A program made the position numbers and the translations under genes. The notes under the pieces are model-generated. The model saw nothing but the letters and a program-made list of their open reading frames with translations, ran no database searches and had not been told where the DNA came from. A stretch of 64,000 bases of DNA from Lampropedia hyalina DSM 16112 (GTDB taxonomy: Bacteria > Pseudomonadota > Gammaproteobacteria > Burkholderiales > Burkholderiaceae_C): assembly GCF_900129055.1 (NCBI RefSeq), contig NZ_FQUZ01000001.1, positions 1 through 64,000 of the forward strand. The letters are read 5' to 3'. The stretch's first letter is position 1. Each line of letters starts with the position of its first letter. Below, one piece after another: positions 33,355-41,980 of the stretch.

Positions 33355-34712
33355 CCACGTCCCGCACCTGGTCGCTGCGCCAACGCCTGCTGTGGATGGT
33401 GATGGGCATCAGCATGGGGCTGTGGCTGGTCAGTCTGGCCATTGTGATTGGCGTGGCGTGGTTCGCCACCAGCGAGGTTTTCGATGAGGCACTGGAAGAA
33501 GGCGCGCGCCTGGTGCTGCAACTGGGCACCGGCAGCGAGAACCCGTCCCTGCGCAACGGCCATCTGGCCGATGGACGCGGCGATACCCTGAAGCTACGCA
33601 TGTACTACCAGCTCGTTGGCCCGGATGGCCGGGTGCTGCTGCGCGGTGAGGACACACCGGAAGAAGCATTCTTGCCCCATTTTCCGCACCGCAAGGGCTT
33701 TGCCACCGTACACCGCGACGGGGAGTTCTGGCGCGTGCATGTGCGCCAACGCCAGGACGGCATCGCCGCCCAGGTGGCCCAGCCCCTGGAAGAACGCCTC
33801 GACCTGCTGGAAGACATGGCCGAGAATCTGGCATGGCCCGCGCTGCTGCTGCTGGCCCTGCTGGGGCTGGCGAGCTGGTTCACCATCCGCCACCTGCTGC
33901 GGCCACTGGAGGAGCTGGCCACCCGCATCGCCAGCAAGTCTCCCACCGATCTGTCGCCCGTGAGCACGCCCCATCCGCCGCGCGAACTACAGCCCATGCT
34001 CGCCGCACTCAATTCCCTGCTGGCCCGGCTGGAAACCACGCTCGACAACGAACGCCGCTTCACCGCCGATGCCGCCCATGAGCTGCGCACGCCCCTGTCT
34101 GCCCTGCGCATGCGCACCCAGTTGATCGAACGCGAACTGGGGCTGCCCGTGCCCCAGCTTCGGCAGTTGCGGGCAGATGTGGATCGCTGCACCGCGCTGG
34201 TGGAAAGCCTGCTGGCCCTGGCGCGGCTGGATGCCCAGCCGCTGGAGCGCGAAACCGTGGCCCTGTCCGCGCTGGTGGCTTCGCTGGACCTCGCGGCAGT
34301 GCAGGCACGCGGCATGGTGCTGGAGTGCGCGCTGGCTGCGTCGCACCTACAGGCATCCCCCACCCTGCTGGCGAGTGCGCTGCGCAACCTGGTCGATAAC
34401 GCCGTGCGCTATGGCCGCGAGCAGGGGCGCATCCGCATCGAATCGCAACCCTTGCCCGCTGGCGGGGTGCGGCTGGCCGTGCGCGACGATGGCCCTGGCG
34501 TTGCGGCATCGGCCCGTGCGCAACTGGGGCAACGCTTTTTCCGCATTCTGGGCACGGGCCAGAGCGGCAACGGCCTGGGCCTGTCCATCGTGGCTCGCAT
34601 TGCCACCCTGCACGCGGCCACCCTGCATTTCGAGGACGGACTGGAAGGCCGGGGCCTGGGGGTGGTGCTGGACTTTCCGGGCGAAGTGCCGCCGGATACC
34701 GCATCAGATTGA
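33351..34712 (+). CDS. qseC: Sensor histidine kinase, QseC-like
   Basis: A 453-residue membrane kinase with TM1 (about 13-38), a periplasmic sensor of about 120 residues, TM2 (about 160-180), HAMP, phosphoacceptor His243 in AAHELRTPLSALR, N box NLVDNAVRYG, G1 DDGPGVA and G2 GNGLGLSI. It is translationally coupled to qseB. The direct repeat found before ygiW overlaps its last codons. Confidence 0.92.
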   Translation: MTTSRTWSLRQRLLWMVMGISMGLWLVSLAIVIGVAWFATSEVFDEALEEGARLVLQLGTGSENPSLRNGHLADGRGDTLKLRMYYQLVGPDGRVLLRGEDTPEEAFLPHFPHRKGFATVHRDGEFWRVHVRQRQDGIAAQVAQPLEERLDLLEDMAENLAWPALLLLALLGLASWFTIRHLLRPLEELATRIASKSPTDLSPVSTPHPPRELQPMLAALNSLLARLETTLDNERRFTADAAHELRTPLSALRMRTQLIERELGLPVPQLRQLRADVDRCTALVESLLALARLDAQPLERETVALSALVASLDLAAVQARGMVLECALAASHLQASPTLLASALRNLVDNAVRYGREQGRIRIESQPLPAGGVRLAVRDDGPGVAASARAQLGQRFFRILGTGQSGNGLGLSIVARIATLHAATLHFEDGLEGRGLGVVLDFPGEVPPDTASD

Positions 34713-34718
34713 CTTCAG
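34702..34718 (+). promoter_or_regulatory. CATCAG-N5-CTTCAG direct repeat before ygiW
   Basis: The sequence CATCAGATTGACTTCAG matches the site before qseB (CATCAGACTGCCTTCAG) at 15 of 17 positions and keeps the 11-bp phase. It lies about 80 bases before the ygiW start, overlapping the qseC stop. Confidence 0.55.
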
Positions 34719-34799
34719 CTTGGGCTGCTCCAATGCAAGGGCAGTGCCGTTCGGGCACCCTTTTCTGTCTTTCTGCATTACCCACCACGGAGCCATACC

Positions 34800-35213
34800 A
34801 TGCGCAAAACCACCGCTTCCCTTGCAATCGCCGCCCTTCTCGTTCTGGGCACCACTGCCAGCCTGGCACAGGCCCCCGGCTACCAAGGCCCCAGCAATGC
34901 CCCGGCCCCCCAGCCCACCGCTCCGCACTACAGCGGCCCCAGCAGCGTGCAGCTGATGACGGTCAAACAACTGCTGGACACTGGCCGCGACGACCAGCAC
35001 GCCCGCCTGCAAGGGCGCATCGTCTCGCACGACGGCGGCGACCGCTACACGTTCGCCGACGACAGCGGGCGCATTACCGTGGAAATCGACAACAAGGATT
35101 TCCCGCCCGGACAGACCATCAGTGCCGAACAAAAGGTCGAACTGCTGGGCGAGCTGGACAAAGACCTGCGCAAGGTGGAACTGGAAGTCGATCGCATCAC
35201 GCTGATTCCCTGA
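34800..35213 (+). CDS. ygiW: YgiW/YdeI family periplasmic OB-fold protein
   Basis: A 137-residue protein with a clear signal peptide (SLAIAALLVLGTTASLAQA), then a BOF/OB-fold domain (about 50-137; MTVKQLLDTGRDDQHARLQG, YTFADDSGRITVEID). YgiW homologues are periplasmic stress-tolerance proteins, often under QseBC-type control. Its position after qseBC and the shared repeat suggest it is a target of this system. Confidence 0.9.
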   Translation: MRKTTASLAIAALLVLGTTASLAQAPGYQGPSNAPAPQPTAPHYSGPSSVQLMTVKQLLDTGRDDQHARLQGRIVSHDGGDRYTFADDSGRITVEIDNKDFPPGQTISAEQKVELLGELDKDLRKVELEVDRITLIP

Positions 35214-35254
35214 GATCGTAAACACGTTCGCCCCCTCTGACACGCAGACCCTGT

Positions 35255-36595
35255 TCAAGACCGGGGCGCGAAAAACCGGTTCTGCGGGCGTGGCAGCCCC
35301 AGGTTTTCGCGCAGGGTCGTGCCCTCGTATTCGCGGCGCAGCAGGCCACGCGCCTGCAACTCGGGCACCAGCTTGTCCACGAACGCATCCAGCCCGCCAG
35401 GCAGCCACGGAAACATGACGTTGAAGCCATCGGCTGCATCGGTTTCCAGCCATTGCTGCATCTCGTCGGCAATGCTGCGGGGCGTTCCCACGAACGACAG
35501 GCCCGCATAGCCCCCCAGCCGCTGGGCCAGCTGGCGCACCGTCAGGTTCTCGCGCCGCGCCAGGGCCATCACCCGCTCACGGCCACTCTTGCTGGCGTTG
35601 GATTCGGGGAGGGAATCGGGCAGGGGGCCATCGGGGTCGAGGTGGCTGACATCGCTGCCCAGGGCCACCGACAGCGACGAGATGGCACTGTCGTAGTGCA
35701 CCAGAGCATCCAGCCGTGCCCGAATGGCCCGCGCTTCGTCCACGGTATCGGCCACGACCACGAAGGCTCCCGGCAGGATTTTGAGGTGATCGGGGTCACG
35801 CCCCAGGCTGCGCATGCGGCCCTTCACGTCCGCATGGAACCGCTGCCCTTCTTCCAGCGTGCCGTGTGCGGCAAACACCACTTCGGCGGTCTCGGCCGCC
35901 AGTTGCCGCCCCGCCTCCGATGCCCCGGCCTGCACGATCACGGGCCAGCCCTGCACCGGACGGGCAATGTGCAAAGGCCCACGCACCGAGAAATGCGGCC
36001 CCGCGTGCCCCAGCACATGCAGCCGCTCAGGGTCGAAATAATCGCCGCTGGCGGCATCGCGCACAAAGGCATCGTCGGCCCAGGTATCCCACAGACCGGT
36101 CACCACATCGTAGAACTCGCGCGCCCGCGCATAGCGGTCGGCATGTTCCACATGGGTTTCCAGACCGAAATTGCGTGCCGCATCGGGGTTGCTGGTGGTG
36201 ACGATGTTCCAGCCCGCCCGCCCCTCGGACAGATGATCGAGCGAGGCAAAACGCCGCGCAATATGGAACGGCTCCTCGAAGGTGGTGGAAGCCGTGGCCA
36301 CCAGCCCCAGGTGCGTGGTGTGCTGCGCCAGGGCCGACAGCAGCGTGAACGGCTCGAATGAAGTGACCGTATGGCTGCGCCGCAGGGCCTCCATCGGCAT
36401 GTTCAGCACCGCCAGATGGTCTGCCATGAAGAACGCATCGAAGCGTCCCTGCTCCAGCCGCTGGGCCAGGTACTTCAGGCGGGTGAAATTGAAGTTGGCA
36501 TCGCGCCATGCGCCGGGGTAACGCCAGGCCCCGGTGTGGATGCTGACCGGGCGCATGAATGCACCGAGCTTGAGCTGGCGGGTGACAGTACTCAT
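35255..36595 (-). CDS. LLM-class flavin-dependent monooxygenase (NtaA/SnaA/DszA family)
   Basis: A 446-residue bacterial luciferase-like enzyme of the NtaA/SnaA/DszA branch: FFMADHLAV, FEPFTLLSALAQHTTHLGL, GRAGWNIVTTSNPDAARNFG and the C-terminal FVGTPRSIADEMQQW. These enzymes use FMNH2 from a separate reductase to oxidise nitrogen or sulfur compounds; the substrate is unknown and no reductase gene is adjacent. The start at 36595 (MSTVTRQLKLGAF) fits the family. Confidence 0.93.
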   Translation of the reverse strand: MSTVTRQLKLGAFMRPVSIHTGAWRYPGAWRDANFNFTRLKYLAQRLEQGRFDAFFMADHLAVLNMPMEALRRSHTVTSFEPFTLLSALAQHTTHLGLVATASTTFEEPFHIARRFASLDHLSEGRAGWNIVTTSNPDAARNFGLETHVEHADRYARAREFYDVVTGLWDTWADDAFVRDAASGDYFDPERLHVLGHAGPHFSVRGPLHIARPVQGWPVIVQAGASEAGRQLAAETAEVVFAAHGTLEEGQRFHADVKGRMRSLGRDPDHLKILPGAFVVVADTVDEARAIRARLDALVHYDSAISSLSVALGSDVSHLDPDGPLPDSLPESNASKSGRERVMALARRENLTVRQLAQRLGGYAGLSFVGTPRSIADEMQQWLETDAADGFNVMFPWLPGGLDAFVDKLVPELQARGLLRREYEGTTLRENLGLPRPQNRFFAPRS

Positions 36596-36806
36596 GGGAA
36601 AAATCCTTGCTGGACAGTGAATGGACGGCACAGCTTAAATCGATCTTCCCGAGAGTGCTGGGGCGGGGTTTTTACTGAAGTGCAGAGAGTGGCAGCACGG
36701 GCGACACGGCACGGTCTTGCCACAGGCATCTGCCGGCCCCACGCCAAACCGCCACACCGCATAGAATGCCCGGTTTGGCCCATCACTTTTGATCGATTGC
36801 AGCAGA

Positions 36807-38642
36807 ATGCGCACTTTTCCTACCCTGGGTATCCGTCTGCGCCTGTGGCTGGTGGCAGGCGTGGGGTTGGCAGGCGTGGTCGGCGCACTCGCCTACACCG
36901 CCGTGTGGCGCAGTGGCCTGGCAGAGCGGCAGGCCGCGCAGCAGCACCGGCTGGACCTGGTGGCTCTGGACATGCAGTCCGCACTGGCACGCTTCGATTA
37001 CCTGCCCGCCCTGCTGGAAATGGGGCCGGGCGTGCTGGAGTTGCTGCGCCAGCCCACCGACACCGAATTGCAGCGCACCGTCAGCCGCTATCTGAACCGC
37101 ATCAATGCCGCCGCCGGGGCCGAACTGCTGTATCTGGCCAACCGGCAAGGGCTGGCCGTGGCCGCCGACGATGCCGGTGAACCCGGCTCGCCACTGGGAG
37201 CCATTTTTGACTTTCGCCCCTATGTGCGCGATGCCCTGGCCACGGGGCATGGGCGTTTCTTCGGGGTGGGCATCACCTCGGGTCGCCCTGGCTTCTACCT
37301 CTCGTATGCCTTGCCCTACACCTCGGGCCACACCGCTTCCACGCCCGCCGACGCATGGGGCGTGGCCGTGGTGAAAGTGGGTTTTGCCGGACTGGAGGCA
37401 CGCTGGCGCAACCTGCCGGGGCAGGTACTGGTGGTGGACCAACACGGCGTGGTGGTGTTGAGCACCCAAGACCCATGGCGTTACCGCCCATTGAACGACC
37501 TGCCTGCCGCCACGGTGGCTGAAATTGCCCGCACCCGCGCCTACCAAACACCACTGAACAGGCCGCTGCACTGGCACAGCCAGCCTGCCGCATCCGCAGG
37601 CCCACAGGCAGATGGCGTGCAGGAAGTCCGGCTGGATGGGCAAGCGGGCTGGCTGGCCTCGCAACGCCCGCTGGAAAACGGGCTGCTGCATGTCGTGGTG
37701 CTGGAAGAAAGCCAGCCTGTGCGGCAACAGGCCCGACTGGCCGCCACACTGGCGGCATTGGCCACCACCGTGCTGCTGCTGCTGCTGGTCCTGGTGGGGC
37801 GTTTGCGCCGCCAGAGCTGGCGGCAACGGCTGGCCACACAGGCCGCCCTGCAAGCCGCACACGACAGCCTGGAAGCCCAGGTGCAACAGCGCACCGCCCA
37901 GTTGCAGCAGGCACAGCAGGAACTGGTTCAGTCCGAGAAGATGGCCGCCCTGGGGCAAATGTCCGCCGGGCTGGCACACGAGATCAACCAGCCCCTGGCC
38001 GCCCTGCGCACCCTCTCGGACAACACCCAGCGGCTGCTGGCACAGCAACGCCACGATGACGTGGTGCGCAACCTGCAACGCATGGCGCACCTGGTGGATC
38101 GCCTCGCCAGCATCAGCCAGCGGCTCAAGGTCTTTGCCTACAAGCCGCAGACACCCCCGCAGCCGGTGGCCATCGCCGCCCTGCTGCGGCAGGTGCGCCA
38201 GTTGCTGGAGCCGCGCCTGCAAGCGGCGGGGGTGGCCTGCTCCATCGACGTGGAGCCGCACACGCTGTGCGCCGTGGCCGATGCCATACGGCTGGAGCAG
38301 GTGCTGGACAACCTGATGGGCAACGCCCTGGACGCGCTGCACACCCGCGATGCCGCCTCCACACCGCCGCACATGGCCCTGCGGGCCTGGGCGCAAGACG
38401 GGCAATGCCACATCAGCGTCCACGACAGCGGCCCCGGCATCGATGCCGCCATCCTGCTCCGGCTGTTCGAGCCATTCGTCACCAGCAAACCTGCGGGCAA
38501 GGGGCTGGGCCTGGGGCTGGTGATTTGTGCCCATCTGGTGCGGGAAATGGGGGGAAACCTGCAAGGCGGGAATGCACCGGAAGGTGGTGCGCGGTTTATC
38601 ATTTCACTGCCACTGGCATCGGTTCCGGGGCAACCGGCCTGA
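36807..38642 (+). CDS. dctB: C4-dicarboxylate sensor kinase DctB
   Basis: A 611-residue kinase with TM1 (about 8-30), a long periplasmic double-PDC sensor (DFRPYVRDALATG, GRFFGVGITSGRPGFYLSYA), TM2 (about 311-330), a coiled coil and a HisKA domain with HEINQPLAALR, then an ATPase domain (DNLMGNALDAL, DSGPGI, GKGLGLGL). It senses C4-dicarboxylates and phosphorylates DctD. The start at 36807 (MRTFPTLGIRLRL) is preferred over 36789. dctD follows after 59 bases. Confidence 0.95.
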   Translation: MRTFPTLGIRLRLWLVAGVGLAGVVGALAYTAVWRSGLAERQAAQQHRLDLVALDMQSALARFDYLPALLEMGPGVLELLRQPTDTELQRTVSRYLNRINAAAGAELLYLANRQGLAVAADDAGEPGSPLGAIFDFRPYVRDALATGHGRFFGVGITSGRPGFYLSYALPYTSGHTASTPADAWGVAVVKVGFAGLEARWRNLPGQVLVVDQHGVVVLSTQDPWRYRPLNDLPAATVAEIARTRAYQTPLNRPLHWHSQPAASAGPQADGVQEVRLDGQAGWLASQRPLENGLLHVVVLEESQPVRQQARLAATLAALATTVLLLLLVLVGRLRRQSWRQRLATQAALQAAHDSLEAQVQQRTAQLQQAQQELVQSEKMAALGQMSAGLAHEINQPLAALRTLSDNTQRLLAQQRHDDVVRNLQRMAHLVDRLASISQRLKVFAYKPQTPPQPVAIAALLRQVRQLLEPRLQAAGVACSIDVEPHTLCAVADAIRLEQVLDNLMGNALDALHTRDAASTPPHMALRAWAQDGQCHISVHDSGPGIDAAILLRLFEPFVTSKPAGKGLGLGLVICAHLVREMGGNLQGGNAPEGGARFIISLPLASVPGQPA

Positions 38643-38701
38643 GAACGCAAACACGTTCCAACAACCACACCACCTCCCCCCACTACGACTGCCCCACCGC
38701 C

Positions 38702-40102
38702 ATGACCGCTGCCGCCACCACCCCGCCCATACAGGTATTGCTGATCGAAGACGATGCCGACGTGCGGCTGGGCAGCCAGCAGGCCCTGGAACTGGAAGGC
38801 ATTGCCGTACAGCCTTTCGAGAGCGTGGAAGCAGCGCGCCGGGCCATCCATGCCGGCGCGCCGGTCGTGGTCGTCTGCGATGTGCGTCTGCCCGGCCTCA
38901 GCGGCCTGGAATGGCTGCCACAGGTGCTGGCGCAGGATGCGCAGATTCCCTTCATCCTCGTCACCGGCCACGGCGATGTCAGCATGGCCGTGCATGCCAT
39001 GCGCGACGGAGCCTATGACTTCATCGAAAAACCCTTCTCGTCCGACCACCTCGTCAGCACCGTGCGCCGTGCCATGGACAAACGCGCCCTGGTGCTGCAA
39101 GTGCAGTCTCTGCACACCCAACTGGCCCAGCGCGACAGCGAGGCCGTGCAGGACATCCAGTCCGTGCTCATCGGGCGTTCCGCCGCCATGGAACAGGTGC
39201 GCCAGACCATCCTCGCGCTGGCAGGCACCAATGCCGATGTGCTGATCTACGGCGAAACCGGCACCGGCAAGGAACTGGTGGCCCGCTGCCTGCACGATTT
39301 CAGCCCGCGCAGAAACCACGCCTTCGTGCCCCTCAACTGCGGCGGCATGCCCGAGAACCTGGCAGAAAGCGAGCTGTTCGGGCACGAGGCCGGTTCCTTC
39401 ACCAGTGCCCAGAAAATGCGCACCGGCAAGTTCGAGCACGCCCACCGGGGCACCCTGTTTCTCGATGAGATCGAGACCATGCCGATTGCCATCCAGATCA
39501 AGCTGCTGCGGGTGTTGCAGGAGCGGCAGATCGAGCGCGTCGGCTCCAACACCGCCATCCCGATTGACACCCGCGTGATTGCCGCCAGCAAGGCCGACCT
39601 CAAGCAATGGGCCGAGCACAAGCAGTTCCGGGCCGACCTGTACTACCGCATTGCCGTGGCCCTGGTGGAACTGCCACCCCTGCGCGAGCGGCGCGAGGAT
39701 ATTCCGCTGCTGTTCGAGCACTTCTGCCTGCTGGCAGCCAAACGCTACCAGCAAACCCAGCGCAACCCCGATGCCCGGCTGATGGCCCAGCTCATGGCCC
39801 ACTCCTGGCCCGGCAATGTGCGGGAGCTGAAAAATGTGGCCGACCGGCTGGTGCTGGGGTTGCCGCTGGGCAGCGTCACCGCCGCGCCCGCCAGCGAAGC
39901 GGCTGCACCCACCGCCACCGGCACGCCCGGCCTGGGCCAGCAGATGGCGCGGTTCGAGGAAATCCTCATTACCCAGGCACTGCGCCAGCACCAGGGCGAT
40001 GTGGGTGCGGCAGCACAAACGCTGCAAGTGCCCCGCCCCACGCTCTACGACAAAATGCGCAAGCTGGGCATCGACAACAGCCAGATTCGCCAGCAAGGCT
40101 AG
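38702..40102 (+). CDS. dctD: Sigma-54-dependent response regulator DctD
   Basis: A 466-residue activator with a receiver (about 10-125, phosphoacceptor in CDVRLPGLSG), AAA+ sigma-54 interaction domain (about 155-380; Walker A GETGTGKE, Walker B GTLFLDE) and a C-terminal FIS-type helix-turn-helix. The loop that contacts sigma-54 reads GSFTSA (231-236) instead of the canonical GAFTGA. Phospho-DctD should activate dctA, which has a sigma-54 promoter at 41731. The TAG stop lies in the CTAG target site of the adjacent MITE. Confidence 0.95.
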   Translation: MTAAATTPPIQVLLIEDDADVRLGSQQALELEGIAVQPFESVEAARRAIHAGAPVVVVCDVRLPGLSGLEWLPQVLAQDAQIPFILVTGHGDVSMAVHAMRDGAYDFIEKPFSSDHLVSTVRRAMDKRALVLQVQSLHTQLAQRDSEAVQDIQSVLIGRSAAMEQVRQTILALAGTNADVLIYGETGTGKELVARCLHDFSPRRNHAFVPLNCGGMPENLAESELFGHEAGSFTSAQKMRTGKFEHAHRGTLFLDEIETMPIAIQIKLLRVLQERQIERVGSNTAIPIDTRVIAASKADLKQWAEHKQFRADLYYRIAVALVELPPLRERREDIPLLFEHFCLLAAKRYQQTQRNPDARLMAQLMAHSWPGNVRELKNVADRLVLGLPLGSVTAAPASEAAAPTATGTPGLGQQMARFEEILITQALRQHQGDVGAAAQTLQVPRPTLYDKMRKLGIDNSQIRQQG

Positions 40103-40263
40103 GGAAGGTCTGCAAAACTCTTGCGGTAAGCCCGCGCCCGCCAACGGGATGCAGCGCAAGGCGGATTTTGCGGTCAATAGCGGGGCTATTGACCGCAGAA
40201 GCCAACGCGGCGATGCGCCCAGTGGCGGGATGCGGGCGGCGCAACGGGTTTTGCAGACCTTCC
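40103..40263. mobile_element. 161-bp hairpin MITE with CTAG target duplication
   Basis: Terminal inverted repeats of at least 16 bp (GGAAGGTCTGCAAAAC at 40103-40118, complement at 40248-40263) are flanked by CTAG on both sides (40099-40102, 40264-40267). The two halves remain complementary throughout, meeting in TGCGGTCAATAGC and GCTATTGACCGCA, so the element is one long imperfect hairpin. It has no gene. CTAG-type targets and GGAAGGT ends suggest mobilisation by an IS5-family transposase; that is inference. Confidence 0.8.
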
Positions 40264-40283
40264 CTAGCGAAATCTGCAAGTCA

Positions 40284-41630
40284 TCAGGCCGAGTGCTTGG
40301 CCGACTCGTCCGAGGTCAGCGGTGGCGGCGGGTTGTCGCTGAGCACCTTGTTCATGCGCTCGGTGTCCAGATCACCTGTCCACTTCGCCACCACGACCGT
40401 GGCCACGCCATTGCCGATGAGGTTGGTGAGCGCGCGCGCTTCCGACATGAAGCGGTCAATGCCCAGAATCAGCGCAATACTGGCCACCGGCACATGGCCC
40501 ACGGCCGACAGCGTGGCCGCCAGCACGATGAAGCCACTGCCCGTCACCCCGGCCGCGCCCTTGGATGTCAGCAACAGCACCGCCAGCAGCGTGACCTGCT
40601 CCATCAGCGTCATGGGCGTGTTGGTGGCCTGCGCCAGAAACACGGCGGCCATCGTCAGGTAAATCGACGTGCCATCCAGATTGAAGGAATAGCCCGTCGG
40701 AATGACCAGCCCCACCACCGACTTGCGTGCGCCGAGGTTTTCCATCTTGTCCATCATGCGCGGCAGCACCGATTCCGACGACGATGTGCCCAGCACGATC
40801 AGCAGCTCTTCCTTGATGTACTTGATGAACTTGACGATGGAAAAGCCCGTCGCCTTGGCAATCGACCCCAGCACCATGAAGATGAAAATCAGGCAGGTGA
40901 CATAGAAGGTCAGCATCAACTGGCCCAGTTGCAGCAGGGAGCTGAGGCCGTACTTGCCAATCGTGAAGGCCATGGCACCGAAGGCACCGATGGGGGCGAC
41001 TTTCATGATGTAGCCCACAATCACGAACAGCACATGCGAGAACTTCTCGATGAAGTCGAACACCATGTGCCCACGCCCGCCAAAGCGGTGCAGCGCGAAG
41101 CCGAACATCACCGCCACCAGCAGCACTTGCAGGATTTCACCGTTGGCGAAGGCTCCCACGGCCGTGGTCGGAATCACATTCAGCAGGAACTGGGTGGTGC
41201 TCTGCATCTGGTCGGGGCCGGTGTAGGCCGCCACACTGCTGGCATCCAGACTGGCTGCATCGATGTTCATGCCCTCACCGGGCTTGACCAGGTTGATGAT
41301 GAGCAGCCCCACCACCAGCGCAATCGTGCTGACGATCTCGAAATACAGCAAGGCCATGCCGCCGGTCTTGCCCACGCGCTTCATGTCCTCCATGCCCGCG
41401 ATGCCCACCACCACGGTACAGAAGATGATGGGCGCAATAATCATCTTGATGAGCTTGATGAAGCCATCGCCCAGCGGCTTCATGGCCGCGCCGGTCTCCG
41501 GGTAAAAGTGCCCCAGAAAAATGCCGATCACAATGGCGACGATCACCTGGAAATACAGGGTGCGATACAGCGGGGTCTTGCGGCGACTGCGCTGCGAGGC
41601 AGCCGCCGGTTGGTCATGGGTAGTTTGCAT
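40284..41630 (-). CDS. dctA: C4-dicarboxylate:cation symporter DctA
   Basis: A 448-residue DAACS-family transporter with the signatures [13 protein letters not shown] (HP1), [16 protein letters not shown] and [14 protein letters not shown]. It imports succinate, fumarate and malate across the inner membrane. The start at 41630 is chosen for CAGGAG eight bases upstream. It converges with dctBD; a sigma-54 promoter, IHF site and candidate DctD sites lie upstream. Confidence 0.97.
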   Translation of the reverse strand: MQTTHDQPAAASQRSRRKTPLYRTLYFQVIVAIVIGIFLGHFYPETGAAMKPLGDGFIKLIKMIIAPIIFCTVVVGIAGMEDMKRVGKTGGMALLYFEIVSTIALVVGLLIINLVKPGEGMNIDAASLDASSVAAYTGPDQMQSTTQFLLNVIPTTAVGAFANGEILQVLLVAVMFGFALHRFGGRGHMVFDFIEKFSHVLFVIVGYIMKVAPIGAFGAMAFTIGKYGLSSLLQLGQLMLTFYVTCLIFIFMVLGSIAKATGFSIVKFIKYIKEELLIVLGTSSSESVLPRMMDKMENLGARKSVVGLVIPTGYSFNLDGTSIYLTMAAVFLAQATNTPMTLMEQVTLLAVLLLTSKGAAGVTGSGFIVLAATLSAVGHVPVASIALILGIDRFMSEARALTNLIGNGVATVVVAKWTGDLDTERMNKVLSDNPPPPLTSDESAKHSA

Positions 41631-41730
41631 GGTCTTGTCTCCTGATTGAAACGAACCGGCAGGCCAGACACGACACCAATACATGCCGCCATACCAGCCA
41701 GACCGCCGCAACGCGCGGAACCAGACTTAC

Positions 41731-41745
41731 GCAAAACCAATGCCA
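41731..41745 (-). promoter_or_regulatory. Sigma-54 promoter of dctA
   Basis: On the minus strand TGGCATTGGTTTTGC matches TGGCAYN5TTGC, with the invariant GG and GC exactly 10 bases apart. Transcription would start about 12 bases downstream, near 41719, giving a 5' leader of about 90 bases. Confidence 0.85.
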
Positions 41746-41760
41746 AACCCAATATACTCA

Positions 41761-41773
41761 TAACACATTGATA
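41761..41773 (-). promoter_or_regulatory. Putative IHF site between promoter and activator sites
   Basis: The minus strand reads TATCAATGTGTTA, a full match to WATCAAN4TTR. It sits about 40-55 bases upstream of the predicted start, where IHF commonly bends DNA at sigma-54 promoters. Confidence 0.6.
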
Positions 41774-41789
41774 TAAAACAATATTGAAA

Positions 41790-41838
41790 ATGGCACGGAC
41801 ACGCCATGTATGAAAAACCATTGCATGGCACACCCATC
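41790..41838 (-). promoter_or_regulatory. Candidate DctD upstream activator sites
   Basis: An inverted repeat ATGGC-N8-GCCAT (41790-41807) is followed by a second ATGGCAC element near 41825. They lie about 70-115 bases before the predicted dctA start, a usual distance for DctD. The Rhizobium DctD consensus is not clearly matched. Confidence 0.35.
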
Positions 41839-41980
41839 TTTATGATTTTTCATAATCATCCTGTACCTTAGGGCATGTCATCCATCAGATTCACCCCGGC
41901 ATGAAAAATACCCGGACGAATGGACTTGCCAGCAGCACACGCCCAGAAAAAACATGCTAATCTGATGCGGGGTTTTTTCC

